Of a stretch of 64,000 bases of DNA, positions 35,387 through 43,993 are shown piece after piece. Under the pieces are notes generated by a model. That model did not search any database and was not told the DNA's origin. It saw nothing but the letters and a program-made list of their open reading frames with translations. Where the stretch lies: contig DATIPD010000016.1 of assembly GCA_035472495.1 (NCBI GenBank), forward strand, positions 124,001 to 188,000, given 5' to 3'. The DNA is from PSRF01 sp035472495. GTDB lineage: Bacteria > Acidobacteriota > Blastocatellia > Pyrinomonadales > Pyrinomonadaceae. Numbering within the stretch: the stretch's first letter is position 1; each line of letters opens with the position of its first letter. The position numbers were made by a program, and so were the translations under genes.

Positions 35387-35500
35387 GTCCCGTTCTGCCT
35401 GCCCATAATCTGCCGACGCAAGTTCGTCAGCCTCAGCCCGTTCCTGACTCCAGAGCAAGCGGTTAACACTTCGAGTCAGCAACACTGAGGTTGATAAGTC

Positions 35501-37420
35501 ATGAAAACTTCCTTTCTCGTCGCCACCCTGGCACTTCTTTTCCTCGGAATAGTTGGTTACGCGCAATGGCCCTCGCTGGATATTCCGCCGATTGAGCGGG
35601 TCACCTTCAGTCCGGTGAAGAAGACCATGCGGCCGTTTCGCTCTGATCAGGAGCTGGCTGCCTACTTCAAAGAGCTTGCTGAAAAGCAAAAGACGCGATT
35701 CAGAGGTCAGGCAGACTCGGTCGGCACCGTTGCCAACAGCGCTGCCCCTGCGCAAGAAGCACAGAAGGCGGGAGCTGTTAAAGACGAGTCGATCACCAAC
35801 ACTCAGGTGGCTGGAGTTGATGAAGGCGGCATCGTGAAAATGCACGGCGACCACCTCGTGGTGCTGCGTCGTGGCCGCCTGTTCACCGTGAGAGTTGGCG
35901 ATGATACGCTACAGCCAATTTCAGCAACCGATGCTTTTGGGCCGGAGATTGATCCGGTCGGCACCTGGTACGACGAAATGCTTGTTTCGGAAGATACCGT
36001 TGCGGTGATTGGTTACAGCTACCAACGCGGTGGGACGGAAGTCGGGCTCTTCAGCATCAATGACGCGGGCAAACTTAACTATCGCTCCACGTATCACCTG
36101 CGTTCAAACGACTACTACTCATCGCGCAACTACGCGAGTCGTTTGCTTGGCAACAAATTGATTTTTTACACACCGCAGTACATTTATCCGGGCAGTGACG
36201 ATCCGTTTGGCAGTTTTCCGGCGGTTCGCAAGTGGCATCGAGACGCGAAGCCAGAGGAGTTTCAGCGCATCGTCCCGGCTACGAAAGTTTACCGGCCCGA
36301 GCAAGAGCTCGACGGCTCGTACGGCACCGCCCTGCACACGGTTACGGTTTGCGATTTGGCAAACGGAGGTTTCGCTTGCGGTGCGACGAGTGTAATCGGT
36401 CCGCTGGGACGCGTGTTCTATGTTTCCGAGAATGCTGTGTACGTTTGGGTCAGCGATTGGAGACAACGCGAACAAGGACCGCGTTCCGATTCGATGGTTT
36501 ATCGTCTGCCGTTGGACGGTTCCGGCCCGAGCGCGCTGGGAGTTTCGGGCAGCCCGGTTGATCAGTTTTCATTTCTCGAGAGTGATGATGCGCACCTCAA
36601 CGTGCTGGTGCGTTCGAACAGCAGTGGCGACGGAATGTGGGGTGCTGAAGTTGCAGCCGGTGATGTCGCGTTGATGCGCGTACCGCTTGCGACTTTTTCT
36701 GATGGTCGCGATGTGGTTCCTTCGTCGAGCTATCACGCGCTTCCCAAGCCAATCGGCTACACGTTTCAAAATCGATTTGTCGGAAACCACCTCCTGTATG
36801 GGACCGGCAGCGGTTGGGGTGAGCCGGAACATAAAAATCAGTCCAGTCTTTTTGTGGCGAACTGGAGGGACGGCGACTGGCAAAGGCTGTTGCTGCCTCA
36901 TGGAGTCGATCGCATTGAACAGATGGGCGACAACGCCGTCGTAGTTGGAACTAACGGTCGAGATTTAGATTTCACTTCAATACGTCTGGGCGAAATCGCG
37001 TCGCTTGCCGACACTTACTCGCGCAAAGACGCGTCGCAAGGTGAACTGCGAAGTCACGGTTTCTTCTACAAACCGAATGGGCCAAACTCCGGCACGCTTG
37101 GTTTGCCAATCAGCACGCCGGCGAGACCGGGTTATCGCCATTTGTTTGAAACTTCTGCTGCGATTCTTTTTCTGCGCAACAACAACCTGCATTTCGAAGA
37201 GGTGGGCGAACTCGCCGCGCGGTCGGACAAGGCTGTCGACGACGCCTGTCGCGCTTCGTGCGTCGACTGGTATGGCAATGCGCGTCCGCTGTTCTTTCAG
37301 GGACGTGTCCTGGCGCTGCTCGGTTACGAGATCGTCGAAGGCGCGATTAACGAAGGTCAATTGCGTGAGTTGCGACGAGTGAATTACGCGCCGGGGAGAG
37401 TTGCTATCTCTAGAGGGTGA
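35501..37420 (+). CDS. Secreted beta-propeller-domain protein
   Basis: This 639-residue protein has a signal peptide (FLVATLALLFLGIVGYA). The region from TNTQVAGVDEGGIVKMHGDHL (about residue 105) matches the Beta_propel family, a C-terminal propeller of secreted bacterial and archaeal proteins, with repeated YxxxG.LV blocks. No catalytic motif is visible. It is followed by an inverted repeat element and then a broken GNAT gene. Function unknown; probably surface-located. Confidence 0.75.
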   Translation: MKTSFLVATLALLFLGIVGYAQWPSLDIPPIERVTFSPVKKTMRPFRSDQELAAYFKELAEKQKTRFRGQADSVGTVANSAAPAQEAQKAGAVKDESITNTQVAGVDEGGIVKMHGDHLVVLRRGRLFTVRVGDDTLQPISATDAFGPEIDPVGTWYDEMLVSEDTVAVIGYSYQRGGTEVGLFSINDAGKLNYRSTYHLRSNDYYSSRNYASRLLGNKLIFYTPQYIYPGSDDPFGSFPAVRKWHRDAKPEEFQRIVPATKVYRPEQELDGSYGTALHTVTVCDLANGGFACGATSVIGPLGRVFYVSENAVYVWVSDWRQREQGPRSDSMVYRLPLDGSGPSALGVSGSPVDQFSFLESDDAHLNVLVRSNSSGDGMWGAEVAAGDVALMRVPLATFSDGRDVVPSSSYHALPKPIGYTFQNRFVGNHLLYGTGSGWGEPEHKNQSSLFVANWRDGDWQRLLLPHGVDRIEQMGDNAVVVGTNGRDLDFTSIRLGEIASLADTYSRKDASQGELRSHGFFYKPNGPNSGTLGLPISTPARPGYRHLFETSAAILFLRNNNLHFEEVGELAARSDKAVDDACRASCVDWYGNARPLFFQGRVLALLGYEIVEGAINEGQLRELRRVNYAPGRVAISRG

Positions 37421-37502
37421 ACCAGCAGGCCGGTGCAGGAGCAGTGGGCAGGTTTCTGCTTCTGGTCCTGCACCTGCTCCTGCTCCTGCCCCTGCTGCTG
37501 CT
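37421..37502 (+). repeat. Intergenic inverted repeat (GCAGGAGC word)
   Basis: The left arm at 37421-37452 is built of GCAGG/GGAGCAG words, and the right arm at 37467-37501 of CCTGC/CTGCTCC words. It begins directly after the stop codon of the propeller gene. Confidence 0.65.
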
Positions 37503-37521
37503 ACAATCCTAGTCCAACACT

Positions 37522-38087
37522 ATGGACTGGGAAAACTTACCTTCACTAAATACTGAACGACTTCTCCTGCGCGCGCTTACGATTGACGACGTTGACGATG
37601 TCTACGCCGTCTTTTCCGACCACGAAGTAATGCGTTACTGGAGCACGCCAGCGCTCGCCAACAAAGAAGCCGCCGCGGCGCTCATCGAAGAAATTCAGAC
37701 CGGCTTCGCTCAACAGCAATCGCTCAAGTGGGGCGTGGCGCTGCTTTCCGACAGCCGAGTTATCGGTACCGCTACCCTGTTTCGTCCCGATTTCACGCAC
37801 CGCAGAGCTGAACTTGGTTATGCTCTTGGTCGCAAACATTGGGGCCAGGGCTATATGCACGAGCGCTCACAGCGGTTGTTGCTCACGCCTTCAACACACT
37901 TCATTTTCACAGGATTGAGGCGGACGTCGATCCACGAAACGAGGCTTCCATTAGAGCGCTTGAGCGCCTCGGCTTTCAGCGTGAAGGCTACTTACGCGAG
38001 CGCTGGCACGTTAGCGGAGAAACGCAAGACGCGCTGTTCTATGGTTTGCTGAAACCCGATTGGGATACAGCTCAACTGGCAACTTAA
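37522..38087 (+). pseudogene. RimJ/RimL-like GNAT acetyltransferase, frameshifted
   Basis: The first frame reads a GNAT up to GYALGRKHWGQGYMH and then degenerates. From position about 37863 the second forward frame continues the family sequence with ALTAVVAHAFNTLHFHRIEA and RNEASIRALERLGFQREGYL, ending at 38087. One base appears to be missing after CACGA (37858-37862); the expected codon would be GAA or GAG before GCGCTC. Joined, the two parts would give a normal protein of about 188 residues. It is a pseudogene or a sequencing error in this draft; the region is not a homopolymer. Confidence 0.8.
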
Positions 38088-38088
38088 G

Positions 38089-38562
38089 ATGCAACCCGAT
38101 CTTCTCGTTAACCTACTCAAGCTGCCTTCGCTGGAACCAGCGCTGCTGGATCTGGAAAGAGCCAATGTTGTCGTCCGTCGTGCTCAACCTTTTGAACTGA
38201 CCCCCGTGCGCGCATTTATCGAACGCGAATTCGCGGTGGCGTGGGCCGATGAAGTCAGCGTGGGTTTCGCTAACAAGCCAGTGTCAGTTTTTATCGCAAC
38301 GCAGGACAAACAACTTGTCGGTTTCGCTGGTTATGAGTGCACGCGTCGAGGCTTCTTTGGACCGACCGGTGTGATTAAGGCGATGCAGGGAAGTGGTGTC
38401 GGCAGAGCTCTGCTGCTTCAGTCTCTCTGGGGGATGCGTGAGCTGGGTTACGTTTACGCGATCATCGGACGTGCCGGGCCCGCTGAGTTTTACCAGAAAA
38501 CTGTGGGCGCGATCGTAATCCCGGACAGTGAACCGGGAATCTACACCGACCTGCTGGGTTGA
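38089..38562 (+). CDS. GNAT family acetyltransferase
   Basis: This 157-residue protein has a GNAT core: VVVRRAQPFELTPVRAFIER (first beta-alpha), VGFAGYECTRRGFFGPTGV and the acetyl-CoA loop KAMQGSGVGRALLLQSLW. It starts 1 bp after the stop of the broken GNAT and ends 1 bp before the P450 start, so all three may be one transcript. Substrate unknown. Confidence 0.8.
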   Translation: MQPDLLVNLLKLPSLEPALLDLERANVVVRRAQPFELTPVRAFIEREFAVAWADEVSVGFANKPVSVFIATQDKQLVGFAGYECTRRGFFGPTGVIKAMQGSGVGRALLLQSLWGMRELGYVYAIIGRAGPAEFYQKTVGAIVIPDSEPGIYTDLLG

Positions 38563-38563
38563 T

Positions 38564-39934
38564 ATGAGCGACGCCGTCGACATTCCAGCAACAAAGCAAT
38601 CGCACTCGCGAGTTGCTCCCGGACCAAAGGGCAGTCTCGTGCTTGGCGTCATGTCGGACTTCAGCCGCGACACGTTTGGTTTCATCGAACGCTGCCGCCG
38701 TTATGGAGACGTCGTGAGCATGCGTTTTTTGTACCTGACGGCCTACTTTCTCTATCACCCAAACGACATCGAGTACGTCGTTGCCACCAACGCCAAAAAC
38801 TTTATCAAGTCACGCAATCAACGGTCGCCACTGTTTCAAAGGCTGGTCGGGAATGGACTGCTGACGAGTGAAGGCGACACCTGGAAGCGACAGAGGCGAC
38901 TGGCGCAACCGGCGTTTCACCGTCCGCGAATAAATGCCTACGCTGTAACGATGGCAGACTACGCCGAGCGAACAATTGCCGATTGGCGTTCAGGTGAAAC
39001 CCGCGACATCCATCGCGAGATGATGCGTCTGACGCTCGAGATTGTGGTCAAGACCCTTTTCAATGCCGACGTTTCAGCCGATGCGGAAAAAGTGGGCCAG
39101 GTGCTATCACGGATCGTGCATCCGTTTGCCGGCCAGGCTTCGTTGAAGTGGATTGTGGACAACCGGCTACCGACACGGACCCATCGTCAGTTCAATATCG
39201 ATGCCCGCGAAATCGACGATATCGTTTTCAGAATCATCGATGAGCGACGGCGCAGCGGCGAAGATCAGGGAGACTTGTTGTCGATGCTGCTTAACGCCCG
39301 GGACGAAGATGGGAGTCAGTTGAGCGATCGCCAACTCCGCGATGAAGTGATGACAATATTCCTCGCCGGTCATGAAACAACGGCGCTGACGTTGTCCTGG
39401 GTCTGGTATTTGTTGGCCCAGAATCCTGACGCGGAAAAGAAGTTCCATGCGGAGATTGATGAAGTGTGTGAAGGTAGACTCCCAACCATGGACGACCTCG
39501 CGCGCTTGCCCTACACGGAAAAAATCGCCCGCGAGTCAATGCGTCTATATCCGCCGGCTTATGCGCTTGGGCGTGAGGCTGTGAACGATTGCGAGATTGG
39601 CGGATTCAAAGTGGGGGCCGGCACCCAGGTGTTTATGTTTCAGTGGGCGACCCAACGCGATCCACGTTTCTTCGACGAACCCAACCGCTTTTATCCCGAG
39701 CGCTGGACTGAAGAATTCAGCAACAGTCTGCCAAAGTATGCCTACTTTCCTTTCGGCGGCGGTCCGCGAGTTTGTATTGGAAACTACTTCGCAATGATGG
39801 AGATCATCCTGGTGCTGGCGACGATCGGACAGCGGTTTCGCTTTGCGCTCGCACCGGATCAGGAAGTGAAACTGATGCCCGCGATGTCGTTGCGACCGGC
39901 GGATGGGATCAGAGTTTTGGTTGAGAAGCGGTGA
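38564..39934 (+). CDS. Cytochrome P450
   Basis: The start at 38564 gives 456 residues. Typical P450 motifs are present: I-helix FLAGHETTALTLSWVWYLL, ExxR in ESMRLYPP, PERW, and the heme-binding loop FGGGPRVCIGNYFAMME with the axial Cys. There is no membrane anchor, so it is a soluble class I or CYP102-like enzyme that would need separate redox partners; none is nearby. It follows a GNAT gene directly (1-bp gap). Substrate unknown. Confidence 0.92.
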   Translation: MSDAVDIPATKQSHSRVAPGPKGSLVLGVMSDFSRDTFGFIERCRRYGDVVSMRFLYLTAYFLYHPNDIEYVVATNAKNFIKSRNQRSPLFQRLVGNGLLTSEGDTWKRQRRLAQPAFHRPRINAYAVTMADYAERTIADWRSGETRDIHREMMRLTLEIVVKTLFNADVSADAEKVGQVLSRIVHPFAGQASLKWIVDNRLPTRTHRQFNIDAREIDDIVFRIIDERRRSGEDQGDLLSMLLNARDEDGSQLSDRQLRDEVMTIFLAGHETTALTLSWVWYLLAQNPDAEKKFHAEIDEVCEGRLPTMDDLARLPYTEKIARESMRLYPPAYALGREAVNDCEIGGFKVGAGTQVFMFQWATQRDPRFFDEPNRFYPERWTEEFSNSLPKYAYFPFGGGPRVCIGNYFAMMEIILVLATIGQRFRFALAPDQEVKLMPAMSLRPADGIRVLVEKR

Positions 39935-39937
39935 CTG

Positions 39938-40058
39938 TTTGGAGTGCGTCGACCTGTCGGCGCTTTGGTCGGCGGCGACCTGTCGTAGCCTGGTTGTATC
40001 GAGAAGGCGGTGTCAGCAGCCGTCCGGGGAAAGCGGTGACAGGTCACCGCGCTCCAGG
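39938..40058 (+). repeat. Intergenic inverted repeat (GCGGTGACC/GGTCACCGC word)
   Basis: The left arm at 39938-39970 (GGAGTGCGTCGACCTGTCGG) and the right arm at 40024-40058 (AAGCGGTGACAGGTCACCGC) are inverted copies with several differences. A third partial copy lies at 39971-39993. It fills most of the spacer after the P450 gene. Confidence 0.65.
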
Positions 40059-40070
40059 GAGTCGACCTCA

Positions 40071-40454
40071 ATGCAAGACAAGCTTCAATCCCTAACCGCC
40101 AAACGTCGCGCTCAATTAATCGCTATTTGCCAGCGCCTCCCTGAGACTGAAGTCGACGTCGCCGGTGAGTCGCATCTGTCCTTCCGCATCCGCAAGAAAA
40201 TATTCGCGTACTACCTGTTTGACCACCACGGCGACGGCATGATTGCGTTCTCTTGCAAATCGACGTTGAATGAACAGCGCCGTCTGGTGAAAGACGATCC
40301 GATTAGTTTCTTTGTCCCGGCTTACGTTGGGCCGCGTGGTTGGGTCGGGGTTCGCCTGGACCTTGATGAAGTGGATTGGGAAACCATCACCGAACTCGCG
40401 AAGCGTGCTTACCAGGACAGCGCCCCGCGGAAGCTGGCGGCGTTGGTGGAGTAG
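40071..40454 (+). CDS. MmcQ/YjbR family protein
   Basis: The start at 40071 gives 127 residues; the longer frame reads through the repeat and was rejected. The family pattern is clear: LPETEVDVAGESHLSFRIRKK, then FAYYLFDHHGDGMIAFSCK, PAYVGPRGWVGVRLD and the C-terminal helix WETITELAKRAYQ. These small proteins have a double-psi or cystatin-like fold and are often called DNA-binding on weak evidence. Confidence 0.8.
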   Translation: MQDKLQSLTAKRRAQLIAICQRLPETEVDVAGESHLSFRIRKKIFAYYLFDHHGDGMIAFSCKSTLNEQRRLVKDDPISFFVPAYVGPRGWVGVRLDLDEVDWETITELAKRAYQDSAPRKLAALVE

Positions 40455-40515
40455 GAGCTTGCCTTGGTCTTGTCGGCAAAACACCGCACGTTATATTCTG
40501 ATGCCAAGAACGAGT

Positions 40516-41370
40516 CTATTTAAGTGCGCTTGTTATCCGTGCCCACTCCTCGAGCGTCAGCGTTTCGGCGCGTCTCTGCAGTTCAACCTCGGCGCGACAC
40601 AGTACGATGCTCGCGCCGCCGTGGGCCTTCACTATTTCCTGTAGTGGCGATGGCGAGCTTCGCAGATTATTCAAAATCGTCTTCCGTCTCTGCGCGAAAC
40701 CGGCGCTCACCACCTGCCATAACAGCTCTTCCCTCTTAAGCGGTTCTTGAAGTTGATGACGCATGGTCAGCTTGATCACACTGCTCCACACCTTTGGCAC
40801 CGGACGAAACGAGCCCGGTGCGACATCAAATAGTTTTTCTGTTTCGCAATGAGCCTGAACAAAGACCGAAAGGTAACCGCGGTCGGATGATCCGGGTTTT
40901 GCAGTGATGCGATCGACCACTTCCTTCTGCAACATCACCACCATCTCGGTTACGCAGCTACGTTGTTCGATCAACCGTTGCAGGATTGGCGTCGCGACGT
41001 TGTAAGGGAGATTGGCAACCACCCTGGTTTTCGCGGCCGGACGAATGATCTCGCAGAAGTTCACGGTCAACGCGTCGCTTTGCACTAAGCGAAAGTTACT
41101 GTGAGAAGCAAACGATTCGGTTAGCAGAGGAATCAGTTTTTGGTCGAACTCGATCGCGACCAGTGCACCGGCTTGTCCCAAAAGCTGCGCGGTAAGTGCG
41201 CCTCGCCCGGGCCCGATTTCAACAATTGTCTCGTCAGAAGTTGGGCTTAACGCCTTGACGATTTGAGAGATGATGCCTTGATTGATGAGGAAGTTTTGAC
41301 CAAAACGTTTGGCAGGCGGCGGGACGAGCGCGGAGGGCTGAGAGTCGAGTGGCTTCTGGATCTTTTTCAT
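40516..41370 (-). CDS. rsmA: 16S rRNA (adenine(1518)-N6/adenine(1519)-N6)-dimethyltransferase
   Basis: The start at 41370 gives 284 residues; an upstream ATG (41433) lies inside ribD and gives unlike sequence. Rossmann motif EIGPGRGALTAQLLG (SAM binding), NLPYNVATPILQRL with the catalytic NLPY, and FRPVPKVWSSVIKL identify KsgA/RsmA, which dimethylates two adenines of helix 45. The start codon sits in a GATGAAGG-type word. It follows ribD by 10 bp. Confidence 0.92.
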   Translation of the reverse strand: MKKIQKPLDSQPSALVPPPAKRFGQNFLINQGIISQIVKALSPTSDETIVEIGPGRGALTAQLLGQAGALVAIEFDQKLIPLLTESFASHSNFRLVQSDALTVNFCEIIRPAAKTRVVANLPYNVATPILQRLIEQRSCVTEMVVMLQKEVVDRITAKPGSSDRGYLSVFVQAHCETEKLFDVAPGSFRPVPKVWSSVIKLTMRHQLQEPLKREELLWQVVSAGFAQRRKTILNNLRSSPSPLQEIVKAHGGASIVLCRAEVELQRRAETLTLEEWARITSALK

Positions 41371-41380
41371 CCTTCCGCCT

Positions 41381-42529
41381 TCATCCCGCATCTTTGTACC
41401 TGGGGTATCCGGTAATTTCGATGTCAGCCCCACGCGGATTCAGCTGAACATTTTCCAGTTGCACCGCATCGCTTAAGACGGTCGCCCCTTCGCCGGCGAT
41501 TGCTGTCGGCGCATCGCCACTACCAATTATTTTCGGCGCGACAAAGAACGAAATCTTGTCGACTAACCCCGCATCAAGAAAACACCCGGCGACCGAAGCG
41601 CCACCTTCGATCAAGACACTCTGGATTGAACGCTTCCCTAATTCGTTCAAAACAGACAACGGATCTCGACCACCGCTTGCTTCTCTCACCAGCTCAACTT
41701 CTGCTGGCAAACTCTCGTTCGCGGTTGAACCGACTCCGGCAAAAACTATCACGGGAGACTGGCCGGCAGTCCGGGCTAGTTGCGAGTCACTTGAAATTGA
41801 AAGTTTCTCGTCCAACAAAACTCTAATCAAAGACTGACGCCGTCGCTTGCCCGAACGATCTGTCAGCAAAGGATCGTCGGTCTTTTGCGTTCCGGCGCCG
41901 ATCAAAATTGCGTCGTACTCATGTCGTAAGTCATGAACGACCGCACGCGATTCTGGTCCCGTAATCCAGCGTGAATCGCCAGTGCGCGTGGCGATTTTTC
42001 CATCGAGTGAAGTCGCAAGTTTTAAATGGACGAACGGACGCCCGGTGCGAACGAAGTGTAAATATTTTTCATTGGCAGTCTCAGCTTCGCGCGCCAGGAC
42101 GCCAACGCCGACTTCCACGCCGGCTTCGCGCAAGTGTGCAAAGCCTTTCCCGGAAACTTTTGGATTGGGATCTTCGTGAGGCGCGACCACGCGCGCGATG
42201 CCGGCGTTTAGCAAAGCAGCTGTGCAGGGCGCCGTGCGTCCGTGGTGTGCGTGCGGTTCAAGCGAAACGTACGCAGTTGCACCCTTCGCTTGTGAGCCAG
42301 CCTCCTCAAGAGCGTAAGTCTCCGCGTGCTTGATTCTTTCGTAGACGTAAAACCCCTCGCCGACAATCTCGCCCGCCGGCGTGGCGATGACACAGCCGAC
42401 CAGCGGTCCCGGACTTACCTGACCGACACCATTCAGCGCGAGCTCGATTGCCCGCCGCATCATCCGCCGGTCAATTTCAGACCAACTCGTTGTGTTCTCA
42501 ACCGCTGCAGTTATCTGATGTGCTGACAT
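41381..42529 (-). CDS. ribD: Bifunctional riboflavin biosynthesis deaminase/reductase
   Basis: This 382-residue enzyme has the deaminase zinc site (HAET at the His-Glu position, and LEPHAHHGRTAPC where other proteins have LEPCSHYGRTPPC) and the reductase domain (KLATSLDGKIATRTGDSRWI, LIEGGASVAGCFLDAGLVD). It makes 5-amino-6-ribitylamino-uracil phosphate. The first Cys of the zinc pair is His here; a His ligand could still hold zinc. It is in a run with rsmA and ftsY on the same strand, 11-bp gaps. Confidence 0.92.
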   Translation of the reverse strand: MSAHQITAAVENTTSWSEIDRRMMRRAIELALNGVGQVSPGPLVGCVIATPAGEIVGEGFYVYERIKHAETYALEEAGSQAKGATAYVSLEPHAHHGRTAPCTAALLNAGIARVVAPHEDPNPKVSGKGFAHLREAGVEVGVGVLAREAETANEKYLHFVRTGRPFVHLKLATSLDGKIATRTGDSRWITGPESRAVVHDLRHEYDAILIGAGTQKTDDPLLTDRSGKRRRQSLIRVLLDEKLSISSDSQLARTAGQSPVIVFAGVGSTANESLPAEVELVREASGGRDPLSVLNELGKRSIQSVLIEGGASVAGCFLDAGLVDKISFFVAPKIIGSGDAPTAIAGEGATVLSDAVQLENVQLNPRGADIEITGYPRYKDAG

Positions 42530-42540
42530 TCGCTGGGATA

Positions 42541-43875
42541 CTACTCAAACAGACCGTTCACATAAAGCTCCGGATCGAAGACGACCAAATCGTCGACCTT
42601 TTCACCGATTCCGCAGTAACGAATTGGCAGGTTTAATTCGTGAGCAATGGCGACTGCGATGCCGCCCTTCGCCGTGCCGTCGAGCTTTGTTAGGACAATT
42701 CCAGTGACGCCGGCAACCTTGAGAAACTGGCGCGCCTGCTCCAGGCCATTCTGTCCGGTGACCGCATCAACTACCAGCAAGGTTTCATGAGGCGCGCCGT
42801 CGACCTCTTTTCCGGCGACCCGTTTCATCTTTTCGAGTTCGGCCATCAGGTTCGACTTGTTATGCAGGCGCCCGGCCGTGTCAACAATGAGCACATCGGC
42901 GTTACGCGCCTTCGAAGCCTTCAGCGAATCAAAAAGGACTGCCGCGGGATCGGTTCCCTGTTTTTGTTGAATCAGCGGAACACCGGTGCGCTCGGCCCAG
43001 ATAGCCAGTTGGTCCGATGCCGCCGCGCGAAAAGTGTCTGCGGCGCAGATGAGAACCTCATTGCCCTCGGCCTTGATTCGCTGGGCCAGCTTTCCGATCG
43101 TGGTCGTTTTGCCAACGCCATTCACGCCAACAATCATCATCACGTACGGCGACACATTAGCAGCTATGCTCGCTTCAGAGGCGACACCCTGGTTTTCTGA
43201 TTGGCGCAGGATTTTCAATAACTCATCCTTGATTGCCGCCTTGAGCGCGTCGAGATCGTTTATCTGTTTGCGCGCGACGCCACGACGAACTGTTTCCAGA
43301 ATGTGTTGGGTGGTGAACACGCCGATGTCGGCGGCGATCAGAGCTTCCTCAAGTTCATCGAGTAGGTTTTCATCGATCTGCTTGAGACCCTGGAAAACGG
43401 TGTCCAGTCTCCCTGCCAGCGACTCCCGCGTGGCGGAGACGGCGCGCCGGAAGCGGGCCGAAAACTCCTGCTCGAGCGCGGCCTCCTGCGCCTGCAGCTC
43501 TTCCATCGAAAGGTTGAGACCAAGGACGGAAGTTGTAAACGCAGATCGAACTGGCGGGGGCTTGGCTGAAGACGCAGCCGCTGAAGCTTCGGTTTTCCTG
43601 GGTTGAATTTCAGTTTGCGTCGCCGGCGCTTTGGCGATTGGCGCTTCAACGGGAAGCGGCGTTGGTCCTGCGCCGGTTGGCACAGCTTCAATCATTGGCG
43701 CAGTGGAAGCTGGTTGCGAAGCACGAGGGTCAGAAGCTGACACGGCTTTCGCTGGAGCAGGCGTTTCGACTGCCGGAACATCAGACTTCGGCTCAGCCGT
43801 CGACTTAGGTAACGGCTCGTTCAGTTTAAGCGAAACAAACTGATCGCCACTCTTTCGTTTCCAGAAAAGACCCAT
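42541..43875 (-). CDS. ftsY: Signal recognition particle receptor FtsY
   Basis: This 444-residue SRP receptor has an N-terminal Ala/Pro-rich acidic extension (about residues 1-110), the N-domain, and the SRP-GTPase motifs GVNGVGKTTTIGKLA, DTAGRLHNKSNLM and TKLDGTAKGGIAVA. It brings SRP-ribosome complexes to the membrane. Length is within the normal range with the long N-terminal extension. It precedes ribD by 11 bp. Confidence 0.94.
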   Translation of the reverse strand: MGLFWKRKSGDQFVSLKLNEPLPKSTAEPKSDVPAVETPAPAKAVSASDPRASQPASTAPMIEAVPTGAGPTPLPVEAPIAKAPATQTEIQPRKTEASAAASSAKPPPVRSAFTTSVLGLNLSMEELQAQEAALEQEFSARFRRAVSATRESLAGRLDTVFQGLKQIDENLLDELEEALIAADIGVFTTQHILETVRRGVARKQINDLDALKAAIKDELLKILRQSENQGVASEASIAANVSPYVMMIVGVNGVGKTTTIGKLAQRIKAEGNEVLICAADTFRAAASDQLAIWAERTGVPLIQQKQGTDPAAVLFDSLKASKARNADVLIVDTAGRLHNKSNLMAELEKMKRVAGKEVDGAPHETLLVVDAVTGQNGLEQARQFLKVAGVTGIVLTKLDGTAKGGIAVAIAHELNLPIRYCGIGEKVDDLVVFDPELYVNGLFE

Positions 43876-43926
43876 AGATTTGATCCGTCAAAAATCCGAC
43901 TTCAAGCGGAAATATTGATTATATGC

Positions 43927-43964
43927 GCAACAGCCGCGTCCTAACAAAAAGGGCGCGGCTGCTG
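43927..43964 (-). terminator. Stem-loop between HD-GYP gene and ftsY
   Basis: CAGCCGCGTCC and GGGCGCGGCTGC flank an A-rich loop (TAACAAAAA). No clear T-run follows in either direction, so this is a stem-loop with uncertain terminator activity. Confidence 0.35.
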
Positions 43965-43993
43965 GAAATCTGAAGCGATGAAATGATGACTGA

